Shown: positions 36,672-48,039 of the stretch, piece after piece
How the letters are laid out: each line of letters starts with the position of its first letter
Position numbering within the stretch: the first letter of the stretch is position 1
DNA from: Apoderus coryli
Lineage: Eukaryota; Arthropoda; Insecta; Coleoptera; Attelabidae
Direction of reading: 5' to 3'
Length of the DNA stretch: 64,000 nt
Assembly: GCA_911728435.2 (NCBI GenBank)
Contig: OU452213.1
Span: forward strand, 6,303,834 to 6,367,833
Notes under the pieces: generated by a model
Told to the model about the DNA's origin: nothing
The model's input: only the letters and a program-made list of their open reading frames with translations
The model's database searches: none
Translations under genes and position numbers: made by a program

Positions 36672-37727
36672 TCATTGTTCTGATAATCCTTTTTTGCAGC
36701 ATTTCTCACACACGCGACATGAGTTTCCCCACAACACGATGGAATAACACACGACTGAATTAACATTTGCAAAATAAAATGATCGCAATACATCAATTGA
36801 AACAAAGCTTCTCATTTTCCAAACTAAGAACGAAAGTCTGCAGAGCTTCACAGAAACGATCTCGATTTGTTTGTACCAATTTAGGTGCGAGTCAATGTCA
36901 ACACCCAAGAATTTCACATATGATCTCTGTACTAGCCGGTGATCCCCGTTAACAATTGTCATACTGTAGTTCACCTCCCTTGCTGAGAAATGTATATGAT
37001 TTGTTTTTACAAAATTCAAGACTAGATCGTTATTTGTACAATAATTCAGCATGTGATCCATTCATATCCTTTTGAACTTAAACCACTAATAGAGTCAGCA
37101 GCTATTATAGATGAGGTATCATGAGCAAAAAGGGTAATGTGCTTTGCAGATTTTATGTGTGTAGATACGAGTATATCTGCAATGAGCAATATGAAGATTA
37201 TTGGTCCTGATGTACTGCCCTGGGGAACGCCGACGTCCAACTCAAGAACTGATGATTCAAAAACTTTGCCATCACGGTTGAGACTCACTTTTTGTTTTCT
37301 TTTTGATAAAAGTGATGTTATCCAACTTAAGGGAGTGCCTCTAACGCCGAAACCATAGAGTTTACGTAAAATCTTTTCATGATTCATCGTCTAGAAAGCT
37401 CGTAAATAATCGAAAAATAAACCTGAACATTTTTGTTTTTCTTCCAACTAACACTTTGCCGATGAACTGCACTATCGCGGCGTGGGTGGATATACCCTTT
37501 CTAAATCCGAATTGGTTATTACCAATTATATTATATTTATTCACATAATCCACAAGCCGACAGTAAAATGCATTTTCAAAAACTTTAGAGAAAACAGACA
37601 ATACAGAGATGCCTCTGTAATTTTTTATATGTTTCGAATCCCTCTTCTTGAATATAGGCACAACTGTGGCCAGTTTCAGTCCTTGTGGGAATTTTCCTTC
37701 AATGAAGGAACAGTTTACTAAATGTTT
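36672..37727 (-). pseudogene. Non-LTR RT pseudogene, joined to a BEL/Pao fragment
   Basis: Leftward from about 37,727: RT fingers (KFPQGLKLATVVPIFKKRD, NNQFGFRKG) lie in the 37,889-37,377 frame. A broken stretch over the A-box follows. Then 37,387-37,046 has VGVPQGSTSGP and the catalytic box LFAHDTS, where the second Asp pair member is replaced by His-Asp (FADD to FAHD). The thumb is at 37,061-36,672 (VKFLGVDIDSHLNW, YSIVLWGNS). No 3' tail was identified. Multiple frameshifts and a damaged active site show it is dead. Group 2-like. Confidence 0.8.
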
Positions 37728-38590
37728 ATTAAATACAACGCGCAACTTTGTGGAAGGACTAGAAGGCTTTACTACGCAATGATGAGGAATATAATACGCA
37801 TTAGTTGGTAAAGAATTATCTGAGGGAATCAACTGCATGTGCCTTGAGTCTAAATATTCTTGCATAAATTTTGAATATTCAGTATACAATAGCGGATTTT
37901 TTGAAGGCGACGTTCGAGAGATAAAAATTGCTTTAAAGCCAAATTTTTACTACCCGTAAAATGAGGAACCTCACAACAGAATAACAATGACACTACAAAC
38001 CTACCAGAGGTAAGTCGATAAGTTGACGATGAATATATTGATTCACATAGCTCATCTTCGGGTGAGCGTGTTTTAACATGTGGCACTTCCTCGACGTCCC
38101 AAAATTTCTGAATAATATTATTAAGCGGGGATTCCGAACAAAAGAAATTTTGAGAAGACGCACTTAATATTGGCGAAACGTGGGTTTTCCCCATTAAAAC
38201 AAAACCAAAAATCGTATTGATAGCGACAGGCTCAAACAGTTCACCTATTAGTTTGCCATTTTCTAAAATAAGGGGGAAAAGACTTGCTCCGATCAAACAA
38301 TCAATAGGTGAAGGGTCGAAGAAGTTAGGATCGGCAAGATTGCAATTTGCAATATGCGACCATGACGTAAAATTAACTCGAGCATTAGGAAGAAGTCCAC
38401 TAAAAGTGTTGACAACAATAGCGTCAACATCGAAGAGCGGGTTCGATTGTCCCACGGGACGAAGTTTAGTAATAGTATTTCTACTAGCTAACGCGATGAA
38501 CGGGCAAAGGGGGGAAGTATATATCAAATCCAACCTCGAAGTAAACTGTATCGACGCAGACGCACTATCAATAAATTGGGCCTATATCCC
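37728..38590 (-). pseudogene. BEL/Pao LTR-retrotransposon fragment (protease to start of RT)
   Basis: Old retroelement copy. The frame (38,533-37,850 plus in-frame sequence up to about 38,590) begins with an aspartic-protease-like FIDSAS box and contains the DUF1758-type block LADPNFFDPSPIDCLIG, FGFVLMGKTHV, then FWDVEEVPHVK and SPEDELCE typical of BEL/Pao polyproteins. A frameshift near 37,880 leads into the 37,889 frame (TEYSKFMQEYLDSRHMQL, YYIPHHCVVK, LRVVFN), the start of the RT region. At about 37,727 BEL sequence stops and non-LTR RT sequence follows in the same frame. No LTRs are seen here; the copy is a fragment. Confidence 0.85.
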
Positions 38591-38633
38591 GCTAGCCAAA
38601 CGGTGAAGTCGTGGGTTATACTATAAACGTGAT

Positions 38634-38827
38634 GACATTTTGCAAACCCATAGAAATCTTGATTTTTTCAAATGGCACACCCTGTATATTATCTGGCTAT
38701 TAAAAAGCCAACATTCTGACGGTTCAAAAAACACCATAAAAGTTAGAATGTAGGCTTTTTAATAGTGATATAATATACAGGGTGTGCCATTTGAAAAATC
38801 AAGATTTTTATGGGTTTGCAAAATGCC
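38634..38827. mobile_element. Near-palindromic MITE with CCCTGTATA ends
   Basis: Outer arms 38,634-38,692 and 38,773-38,827 are inverted (CATTTTGCAAACCCATA, CAAATGGCACACCCTGTATA). A second inner pair (TATTAAAAAGCC, AACATTCT) continues the palindrome to a small loop near 38,725-38,740. No coding capacity. The internal ACCCTGTATA motif is the mariner-type end seen throughout this region. Confidence 0.8.
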
Positions 38828-40061
38828 ATCGCCCTGTATAATGGGTAGCTTTTCAAACCAATGTGTAATGGATTATTTTACTACAGGATGTTGTACATTT
38901 TATGAAATACTTACAATTTGCAAGACGCATTGGCGTAACTATAAAAAATGGCTTATAATGGGGCATGTTTGTTGCTTTTAAAATTAATATCTAGTTAACT
39001 ATGTACTTTACAGCAAACAAACCTTATATCAAAAATATTTAATAAGATGGTAGAAGGTAAGTTTGATATGTTACACCCTGTATAAGTGGCACCTATTTTA
39101 GAATGTAGTCCTAATAGGTCCACAAAATCAGACGTTGAAAGAATTTTGAAAATCTTGCCTTGGTGCAATATTCAGATACCGGATTAAAACAAAACAAACA
39201 TACCCAACTGGATTTGCTCTTAGTACGCCTCTGGTCAGTTACACATATAGCCATCGGTCACCAGCACAACCATCAGATTCCCAAACCTGAAACAAACATA
39301 ATATAGAGAGAGAGGCAAAAAAAATAAAAGAGTGAAAAAGATGGAAATAGAATTGCCCAAGTCAAGTAGGTATAAGCACTAACACATAGACATCTCGATC
39401 TTGATTGACGACCAGTTGAATTTTTAATTTTCCCAATGCATTGTCTTGTTGTTGTATCTCTCAGATGCATCTGCTGTATTGGCCAAACCGACGATGCGTA
39501 CCTACCTGTTTTGTTTTTTTTTCTAACATTTTGCACAGAGAAGGATCTGGTATATTTCCTACAAATCCTAGGAGGGACATTGAGTCTTAGCTCCTTAAAC
39601 ATGTCTCCTATACACATAGCATCCTGTATAAGTTTGACCCTTAAATCCGGACGTAGATAGAGGAGCTCAAAGTTAAGCATAGTTAAACAAATTCGGGCTT
39701 TTAACCGACCTATATATTTTGATAAAATTTTCAGATTTATTGTTATCGGTTAAAACTTATAAAACCATAATACAATCGATGTTTTACATCATCAGAGATG
39801 ACAGCAATGGACTTGCCACCACACTCATTGTGTCGTAATTTTGACAGGTGTCAATTTACAGAGGTCATCTTCATTTGTTTCTGCTAACTTTATTATGTTA
39901 TTAAATTTAATAATTAACTTTGTTATAGGTACAACAACAAAGCTGCTAATTTTATCGAAACAAAAAAAAGAGTAAAATTTTTAGAAAGGAGTCATATAAA
40001 ACTGGGTGCGATGTGTTTTTACTCCAAACAAAAAAAGCAAGGATACCATTTATAATATGGC
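38828..40061. other. Intergenic DNA with short transposon ends
   Basis: CCCTGTATA-type motifs near 38,832 and 39,083. A minus-strand 135-codon frame (39,680-39,273) begins LNFELLYLRPDLRVKL and is moderately basic; I do not recognise it and it may be transposon-derived or fortuitous. No splice structure was established. Confidence 0.3.
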
Positions 40062-40695
40062 TAGAAATCCCTTGAGGGATTTCCCAGTTGTTTCGTGGTA
40101 GTCTTATCTATGAAAAAGTCATTGAGGGTTATATATGAAAAAAAACTGAAAATATGGGTTGAAAACCTAATCAAATAAATAGAATTACATTTGAGACACC
40201 CTGTATAGAAATAAATTTTATGAGACCATTGTAACAAACTAAGAAAATTCAAAAGTTTTACTACTAATTTGGTTTTGCCGTGCCCAAAATAAATTAAAAC
40301 GTTTTCGAGTTCCCTTGTATCTAAATTGTATAACTACAATGGCGGACGTTATTTTTTAGGACTACCATATCTCTCTAATTTGAAATGCGTTGGTTTGTTA
40401 GGTTTCTTTAGCCTCAAAATGGCTTCCCATAATAAGGTTGTCATACGTAGGTGACACCTCTAACTGTCACGTCATAAATCTGGCAAAGTTAGGTTTAGCT
40501 GTCACAGAGTATATAAAAGGAACGGGTGTGTGAAGTGAGATATTTTTAAAGATTAATACTTTTTCAATAGAATTTACGAATGTGTACGTTATTCTTTGAT
40601 ACGATTCTGACTAAAAATATACGAAATTGCTTGTCGCATATGTTTTTCTAAGAATATAGTCATGAAAATTGTTTTCCAAAAACTATCAATAGTTT
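40062..40695 (+). repeat. Dispersed non-coding repeat, copy 2
   Basis: Counterpart of 34,385-35,110: palindromic opening AAATCCCTTGAGGGATTT at 40,065, then GTGGTAGTCTTATCTATGAAA, and a second block from about 40,500 (TATAAAAGGAACG, GTGTGAAGTGAG) to about 40,690. ACACCCTGTATAG at about 40,196 lies between the two blocks. Confidence 0.6.
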
Positions 40696-40917
40696 ACGTC
40701 GGTAAAATATTTCCTAATTTTATTTTTGCTTGACAGTTCCTTGTGTCAAATAGTTTAATTAATACCTCAGATCAGCTGGGCTGATGGCACATTATGACCT
40801 ACCGCTCATATCACTTCGCTAATTTTTCGCTTTTAAAGTTCTAGAGATAGTAAACTGAGAAATCAACCTATAAATTAATGACTCCCAAATTTATTATCGA
40901 AATAATGTGAAATATAT

Positions 40918-41110
40918 TTAATAATAATAATAATATATATTTATTCAAGAAACTGCAGTACAAATTTTGAATTTCACAAGAATATGCTTAAAATAAATAT
41001 ATAGTAGAAATTCCCAACATAATAAAACATACTTAACTAAACCCTTTCTACTATTTGAGAATTACTAAGCTAAAAGCTTGTCAGCCATTCTCAAATAGTT
41101 GTTGTGTTAA
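40918..41110 (-). pseudogene. Probable 3' UTR remnant of a non-LTR retrotransposon
   Basis: On the minus strand the sequence ends CTTGAATAAATATATATTATTATTATTATTA-like, i.e. a polyadenylation-type signal followed by a TTA-repeat tail at 40,918-40,935, as in the other non-LTR copies here. No coding part was identified. Confidence 0.45.
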
Positions 41111-42830
41111 CAACGTTAATATTTTTGTAAAAATAAAATAAAGCTTGCCTACTTTAGGTTTTCGGTTTATTTACGCATTTTGACTTGGGTTGGGGGTATA
41201 AATAGTTTTCGGATTACGCAATTAATGAGTACGTGACTGACGATCGTGAAAACTTTCAAATAAAGTGTGGCAACGGCGCTTTCCGTAATTTTTCTTAGAT
41301 TTTGTCAAATTTTGAATAAATTGAATTGAATGAAATATAATATGGATTTTTTTCGACAACGAAATTATTTTAGCAAAAATAAAACAAAATAAACTTGGGG
41401 AAATTGAGTATATGTTTAAATTAGCATCTTCACGTGTTTCGGGTGTAAACAGATTTCGGATTAATTACGCTATTCCAGAGATAATAAGTAAGAGGTGTAG
41501 GATAGAGATAATTTGAAAGACATTTTGGCAGCAAAGCATTGTAAGTTGTTATGTTGTTTTAAGCGAGTAGATTCCATAACAATAACACACAAATCTGTTT
41601 TCTTTTCTACTGAATTTACTTTAATGAAAAATGTGACGATTTGGGAGCTATTGTAAAAATGTTTCCTTTCAAAGGAGCCTCACCAAAAGTAGCCTACACG
41701 TTTTATATTTCTTGAAGTCGAATGTGCAATATCACAGCGACAGAAAAGATGGGGCATTATTTTCCAACACCCCTCCCAGTGTGATACGCTCATGACTATC
41801 GGCTTAAAAATATATACAGTGTGTTCCAAATTGGGCTTACATGTATTGCTATTTTGGCAATAAATAGAGCTACAAGGTTAAATTAGGAAAGTTTTAGAGA
41901 ATTTTATTATAAATTGATATCAGCCTTAAGATTTGCGTTATATTTTGTGGTATTTGAGACGGAAAACCAAAATGCTGCATTTTTAATTTTTGCCTGAGGC
42001 TTTCTTAATTAGTTTTTGGAGATATTTACATAAACTTTGTATTTTCTTATGGATGCCATCTTGTTTTTTTCTGTATTTTTGCAAAGAGTTGTGCAAGAGC
42101 TTTTGATTGATGTATCACAAGTTTATAGCTTATTGTTTTACTTAATTTAGTCACCAACTTAACTGACATCCTTTAGTCAAATGACGATTTCGTGGAAGGA
42201 TAATTTAAATTCATACCAGCCTAAACTTATGGGACGAACCTCGTAGTATTCAATGAGTGTTTTCACCTTCCTAAAAGTGTGCATGTCTTTTCATTATACG
42301 ATTTTTATGATTATGGTAAACAAAAGTTAAGTGATGATTACCGATTCTTTTTTCCCGTGGCCTTGGAACGAAACAGTATTATTTAAAATGCCCTCAAGAT
42401 TGCCAACAAAGATAACGTTCGCCTTGGTGGTTCTCATCAGGCCATGATGATTCAATTGTTTCTTTTTGTCTTATTATTATTATTATTATTTGACTATATG
42501 AAATGGTTTTTTATCACGATACTTGTATATATGGCTTCCTTGTGAAGAACTAGTGCAGTAAATGTTACTACATTATTCATATTTTGTGGAAATTTTCAAC
42601 AGAGGTGTATTTGAAATATTTTCAATGCAGCCATCAAGGACTAGCTAGTTTCGCTTAGTTCAAGAGCTGCAATAGTCTCATCAAGGTTTTGTTTTTTACT
42701 CAAGGTCCCTGCAGGGGTGAGGGGTTTAAGTTTAAAAATAATTATACACGCTACTGTTTTGCACTATAATTATTAAAGGTTATACTGTAACCTAAATTTT
42801 AATAAAAAACGATCAGACGATTTACTACGA
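41111..42830. other. Intergenic DNA
   Basis: No gene recognised. ACAGTGTGTTCCAAATTGGG at 41,816 looks like a mariner-type end. ATT microsatellite near 42,474-42,490. Confidence 0.35.
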
Positions 42831-42948
42831 CTTTCGACCAGTGCCGGTCTCATTTTTTTCTAAGAACAACATCTTGAAATTTATTTTTTATGCATTCAAA
42901 ACGTATAAATAATAATATTACAAGAAATCAGAAACTTATTTAGTCAAT

Positions 42949-43890
42949 TCAAGAAGTCTCTGGCTTGTCGGCGTAACACTTATCTTTGACGGCACCCCAC
43001 AAATAATAGTCCAACGGTGTCAAATCGCAGCTCCGAGGTGGCCAAACGACATCAGCTCTGCGGCTGATAATGCGATCTTCAAAAACAGGGCGCAAAACAT
43101 CGAGTGTAGCTTCGGCTGTGTGGCACGTAGCGCCGTCCTGTTGAAACCAAATGTTGCCAATATCCTCCTCTTCAATTTTTGTGAACAAAAATTCGTTCAA
43201 CATGGCCCGATAACGATCGCCATTGACTGTAACGGTCACTCCTTGCTCATTTTCGAAGAAAAATGGCCCAATTATGCCTCCGGACCAAAATCCGCACCAA
43301 ACAGTGACTCGTTTTGGGTGCATCGGCTTTTCAATGTATGCGTGCGGATTTCCTGTGCCCCAAATGTGACAATTCTGCTTGTTTACATACCCGCCAAGAT
43401 CAAAATGAGCTTCATCTGAAAAGTTGATTTTTTTGGCAAAATCGGCATCTTTTGTAAGTCGATCGCAGGCCCACTGAGCGAAGCGAAAACGCATTGGATG
43501 GTCAGTTGGCTTCAACTCCTGAACCAATTGGACTTTGTATGGCGTCATACCAAGGTCTTTATGCAAAATTCGTCTCAATGATGTCTCCGAAATGTTCAAT
43601 TGTTGAGACCGACGGTGAATTGATGTTGATGGCGCTTCACGCACACTTTCTGCCACAGCAGCAATATTCTCGGGTGTACGCACTGTTTTTGGCTTTTCAC
43701 GCTTTGGTTTATCGATGAGGATGCCAGTTTCTTTCACTTTTTTCACGAGATAACGAACATACGGAGCTGACGGTGCTTCTTTTCTTCCAAAATCCGTACG
43801 CAATTTTCGCACACATTCTGCAACATTACCATGATTTTCAAAATAATGTCGCAATATTTCCCAGCGTTCTTCAAGCGTATACACAACCAT
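42949..43890 (-). pseudogene. Tc1/mariner-superfamily transposase, C-terminally truncated (313 aa)
   Basis: One uninterrupted minus-strand frame: N-terminal helix-turn-helix (TLEERWEILRHYFENHGNV), second DNA-binding part with STSIHRRSQQLNISETSLRRIL, and the catalytic core with FSDEAHFD, WFQQDGATCHTAEAT and WPPRSCDLTPLDYYLWG. I count 36 residues between the second and third catalytic Asp. The frame ends abruptly after CYADKPETS, without the expected C-terminal tail, so the 3' end of the gene is probably deleted. A GAGACCGGCACTGGTC motif at about 42,838-42,853 may be near the element's end. The 5' flank (43,965-44,190) is shared with 32,488-32,700. Confidence 0.88.
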
Positions 43891-43964
43891 ATTCGTTCAG
43901 CGGAAGGATAAATCTAATTATCTGTCAAATCAGACATGAGCTAAGTGTTACCCTTTACGAAATA

Positions 43965-44190
43965 AGCACTAGTTGAAAAAAAAACGTTAGATATTAAAAT
44001 AATAAAATTAAAAAAACAAGAAAATCAAGATAATTAAAAATATTATTTTTGATATACCCTGTATAGTAATCGTAAATTTGGTATTTGAACTTGTAGTTTT
44101 GACACAAGCAGACGTTCTTATAAAGAATGACTTTTTCTTCTAAATCTACAAATTAAAAAGTTTTTCTTCTTCCAAACTCTATCGTTGCAG
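43965..44190 (+). repeat. Mariner-linked dispersed repeat (copy b)
   Basis: Matches 32,488-32,700 in reverse complement over its whole length, and 45,185-45,345 in direct orientation over its right part (TTTTTGATATACCCTGTATAG to AACTCTATC). The right boundary at about 44,189 is the junction with the non-LTR RT sequence. Confidence 0.7.
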
Positions 44191-45184
44191 CTGTTGCGGT
44201 CGTACCTGACTGGCAGAGGACAGACAGTGGCTCTTCGGTCGGAGCTGTCTGAGGTGAGGGTATTAACGAGTGGAGTGCCCCAGGGCTCTATGTTGGGTCC
44301 GTTGCTCTTTGTCGTTTATATTAACGACCTATATAGTTATTTGAATCCTGGAAGGGTCACTCTTTATCCTGATGATACCTCTTTGGTGTGTTATGGGAGC
44401 AGTGTTTCACAGCTCGAAGGTCGTGCGGGGCACCTTGAGGGAGTTGCGAATGGCTGGTTCACTAGTAATCTGCTGAAACTAAATATTGATAAGACCCAGA
44501 GACTTACATTTTCTAGTGCTAGTGGTCATGCTCGGGGACAAACAGCCAATTTATTGGGGATTATTGTTGATGATGCGCTTTGCTGGGCGTCGCACGTTGA
44601 TTTTCTCAGGGGTAAGTTGTCTTCTAGTATTTACGTTATTAGGAGGCTCAAACATTGTCTGAGTCAGCAAGCTCTGAGAACTGTTTATTTCTCACTGTTC
44701 CATTCTCATATTTCTTATGGAGTGAGTCTCTGGGGTAACTCGTCATCGGCTATGCAAATATTTAGAGTGCAAAAAAAGGTGGTTCGCATTCTGGCAAATG
44801 CTGGATATCTGGAGCATTGCAAGCCCATTTTCAAATCTCTCAATATAATGCCTCTCCCGTCTTTATATATATATGTTATCAACCGCTTGAGATTCACAGA
44901 TGTAAGCCTGATTTGTGTATTAACTCAACTTGTCATGAGAATGGTACGAGATCTGCGGACTTGGTACGGGCTCGGCGATGGAGATTGACTAAGTCTGCAA
45001 AGAATTCCCTACAGATTCGGTTGTATAATGCATTTCCTCGTAGGGTGCGGGAGTACAGTTCAGAAATATTAAAAAGAACTATAAAATCATACTTGCACAA
45101 GTATGCTTTTTATTCTGTGGAAGAATATTCCAAGGAAGTTGTACATTTTAGCAATTAGTCGCTTTTAATTTGTTTGTACCTATA
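44190..45184 (+). pseudogene. 5'-truncated non-LTR RT fragment (group 2) between direct repeats
   Basis: Begins within the RT palm (LRSYLTGRGQTVAL), then SGVPQGSMLGPLLFVVYINDL and the catalytic box LYPDDTS (YADD with Ala to Pro; both Asp kept). Thumb and C-terminal parts follow (LGIIVDDALCW, FHSHISYGVSLWGNS), then a frameshift near 44,900 into 44,817-45,158, which ends KYAFYSVEEYSKE. The copy lies exactly between two direct copies of a ~150-bp repeat. Dead by truncation and frameshift. Confidence 0.85.
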
Positions 45185-45345
45185 TTACTTATGTTATTTT
45201 TGATATACCCTGTATAGTAATCGTAAATTTGGCATTTGAAATTGTAGTTTCGACACAAGCAGACGTTTTTATAAAGAATGACTTTTTCTTCTAAATAGCC
45301 AAATAAAAAAGTTTTTCCTCTTCCAAACTCTATCCGTGGAAAATC
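45185..45345 (+). repeat. Mariner-linked dispersed repeat (copy c)
   Basis: Direct repeat of the right part of 43,965-44,190, from TTTTTGATATACCCTGTATAG to CAAACTCTATC, after which CGTGGA resembles the continuation seen in copy a. It immediately follows the end of the non-LTR fragment. Confidence 0.7.
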
Positions 45346-45499
45346 GCTAGACTCGTTGTATTGCCCTCGAAGGCAACTATGTTCAATAATACCTAAAGTC
45401 GAGTTTCGCTAGCCAAACAATTATTGTTTTCATTGTCAAGATTTAAAGAACCTTCTTGTTGATCGTAGGCAGGAAGAGCCAGCTCAAAGGCACCAAAAA

Positions 45500-45840
45500 A
45501 TTTAATTCAGCCTATATAACTTCAGCCTGATTTTATTCACTTTGATGCAGACGCTTTTCACAGACTTGATGACAGTATCTAAATTGTGTCGATTTGGCCT
45601 ATCCAATGCCTCACTTCTTCTTTTGCAATCATATTTGAATGGACGCTCTCAATATATTGAGTATAAAGGATTCAAATCTGTCAATATTATAGTAGGTAAC
45701 CTCTGGAGTTCCCCAGGGTTCTGTGTTGAGGCCATTGTTGTTCTTATGCTTTATTGACGAAAATAGCAGCAACAGAAAAATAGCAATACTCCGTATAATC
45801 GCATTTTTTAAATTTGTTTTATGTGGTGAATCCAATTTTT
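45500..45840 (+). pseudogene. Non-LTR RT fragment (group 1-like)
   Basis: Frame 45,542-45,757 contains KLCRFGLSNASLLLLQSYLNGRSQYIEYKGFKS-type sequence (short blocks KLCRFGLSNASLLLL and YIEYKGF), close to the 10.9-kb and 48.7-kb copies. The GVPQGS block is shifted (SSPGFC in this frame). Only the middle of the RT is present. Confidence 0.7.
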
Positions 45841-45899
45841 AACAAAAAGTATCTTTTAGTAATTTTTCATATTTGCAGCTGTTTCTTAATTATTTTCAA

Positions 45900-46730
45900 A
45901 ATTGAGTTTAAATAAATGTAGTACGGCGACCGCGGCGACTTTAATGCAATTTGGAGGTGTTGTTTTTGCGGCCGAGGGTCGTCTCGAGTGTTTAAAAAGC
46001 CCATTCCACAACAACTCTTCCTTCTTCCAGCGTATCAAACAATTGAAATGTGTCCACCCTGTACTTCTTAACCTACCCCAGAGTATTAAATAAGAATTTT
46101 TAAAAAGTCACATGATGTATTATGTATGCCCCCTTGTTCGTTTTCTATATAAAATCTACACGATATTAAATTGCGTTAGGTCAGTAACCGACTAGGTCCG
46201 ATGGCAACATAATAAAAATAAAAAACAAAAAGACAAATAAACAACAAAATGAAACAAAACAGTAAAAAATACGGCGAAAGAAAAACGAGCCTGAAGAGTA
46301 TAAAATGTAGACGGAGAAGGCAGGCCGCGGCAAAAATAACGGCGCATTTTTATCGGGAATTGTTAAGAACCGGCCCGGGCAGCGAATTAGTCAAGAGAAC
46401 GCATTCTTTATTATGTACAGGTTTGTTTTCTTAGATTCAAACAGGGTGATCCACGGACGTTTTTATCCTTTAAAAACTATACAGGAAAGAAATATGGCTT
46501 CTTCATCCTCAGGCCACATTCAGTGTGCGTGTGATCCATTTGTCTGCGGCTCACTTTATTAAGATTAAGACCATTTCCAGATGGGTACATTGTGGACAGA
46601 CGCGCCAGTTTTCCATCGACGTTGTCGGGACAGATTTCGTTATGAGGACCCCGGTTGGACCTTATTACGCCATTCTACGAATTATGGGGGTGCAGGGGGT
46701 ACCAAGAACTGAAATTGGCTAGTTTTCTAA
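45900..46730. other. Relatively GC-rich segments of unknown nature
   Basis: Two patches (45,920-46,030 and 46,255-46,410) have CpG-containing sequence (GCGACCGCGGCG, GGCCGCGGC, CCGGCCCGGGC) unlike the surrounding AT-rich DNA. A plus frame at 46,249-46,434 is basic and ends before a possible CAG/GTTTGT donor; no family was recognised. CACCCTGTAC (46,057) and CAGGGTGATCC (46,443) are transposon-end-like. Could be unannotated exons or a foreign/repeat segment. Confidence 0.3.
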
Positions 46731-47789
46731 ATAAATACTAAAATTAATATTTTATTTAGCTTTTTCCGGCTTTTTCGCATCAAATTAACTGAGCATACCA
46801 GCATACCTATAAGTACAACAAAAAACCAAATAAATCATTGAAATCTGAAATGCAACCAAAAAATATATAATTTATGTCATCATCATCATTTAATTTACTA
46901 ATGTTATTAACACAGGATTTAAGAGAAAAAAATAAAATACAGTTTACTTTACACTTTGTTGTTTCAAAGTAGAGACTACTATATGCGCATATTTCGTACT
47001 CGTTTGTACTCATCAGCCAGCCACACCACTCGATATTTTGCTTTTAGAACACTAATTAAAATTAGATTATAAAATTTGAAAAAAATTCACAGGAAAAAAT
47101 TTAAAATTGACAAATTACAATGCAATGAATTTACTGGGTGTTTGGTTTATTATAATTTTAGATTAAAAGTAAATATCTTTTACTTTTGCCTAAAAATGTA
47201 TAAAGTATCTATACGCTTCTAGCAAAAATAACATTACATTCTAAATATTTATGCTAATACCTATGTATGCATTTTTCATTTCAGAAGCAGCCAAATTGAA
47301 CTTTCCCGTACACCAGAAAAATGATTTGCAAGCATTATTTATGTATTAGATTTATGATTTATTGATTTTTTAAATTAATTAAAATTCCCTATCGTAAGCA
47401 GTCAAAATTTAAGCATAATTCTGTATTTTATTCTTCTTAATATATGAAAGAATTATTTGTTCCTTAATTTAACTTTCTATTTGTTATTAAAAAAAATGTT
47501 GCTATGTTTAGAATAAATTACATATTTATAAACAATTTGATATCTTACATTTTACACTAGTGATGATTCTAGAACATTTTGTTATAATTATATACAACAA
47601 AAAATTTAAAGCGTTTTTATCCTAATAAAATAACGGACAAGGTTCGATGCTAAAAGTATGTCTCCAATATCCTAAATCGTTAAATCAAAAAGTTGGATTG
47701 TTGCTTGTAAATATATTAAAAACAAATCAAAAATCCGTTTGTTTTTTGTGTTATTCAATATTTTTATATAAAATATTGTCAAAAAGAAA
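46731..47789. other. AT-rich intergenic DNA
   Basis: No recognised feature; the small frames lack any family signature. Confidence 0.35.
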
Positions 47790-47875
47790 TTACAAAATTA
47801 TTCGATACAACGTAAGTTTCGGCGACAGAAAGCGTTCGCCGAAACGTGCATTATTGTATCGTATAATTTTGTAAG
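47790..47875. repeat. 86-bp imperfect palindrome
   Basis: TTACAAAATTATTCGATACAA at the left is mirrored by TTGTATCGTATAATTTTGTAA at the right, with an inner stem TTTCGGCGA/TCGCCGAAA. A long hairpin, probably a foldback or MITE end-to-end fusion. Confidence 0.75.
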
Positions 47876-48039
47876 TTATATTTGATCACAATATTTAATA
47901 TTAAAAAACACCCAAATGTTTATATATTTTTGGTTTAACTATTTAACAAAAAGGGCATTATTTTTTCATCAAACTTTTGTACCAACCCAACAGTGGAAAT
48001 CTGGTAGTTTTATTGATTTATTCCATACATTTTATCAAC

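Noticed and set aside
38217..38606. 129-codon plus-strand frame
   Set aside because: Antisense of the BEL/Pao fragment, which has clear family motifs.
39273..39680. 135-codon minus-strand frame
   Set aside because: No family motif or splice structure; may be chance or an old transposon piece, so not called a gene.
43120..43419. 99-codon plus-strand frame and neighbours
   Set aside because: Antisense of the mariner transposase.
46807..47013. 68-codon minus-strand frame
   Set aside because: AT-rich, no family signature, no splice context.
47647..47874. 75-codon plus-strand frame
   Set aside because: Ends inside the 86-bp palindrome and shows no domain; fortuitous.
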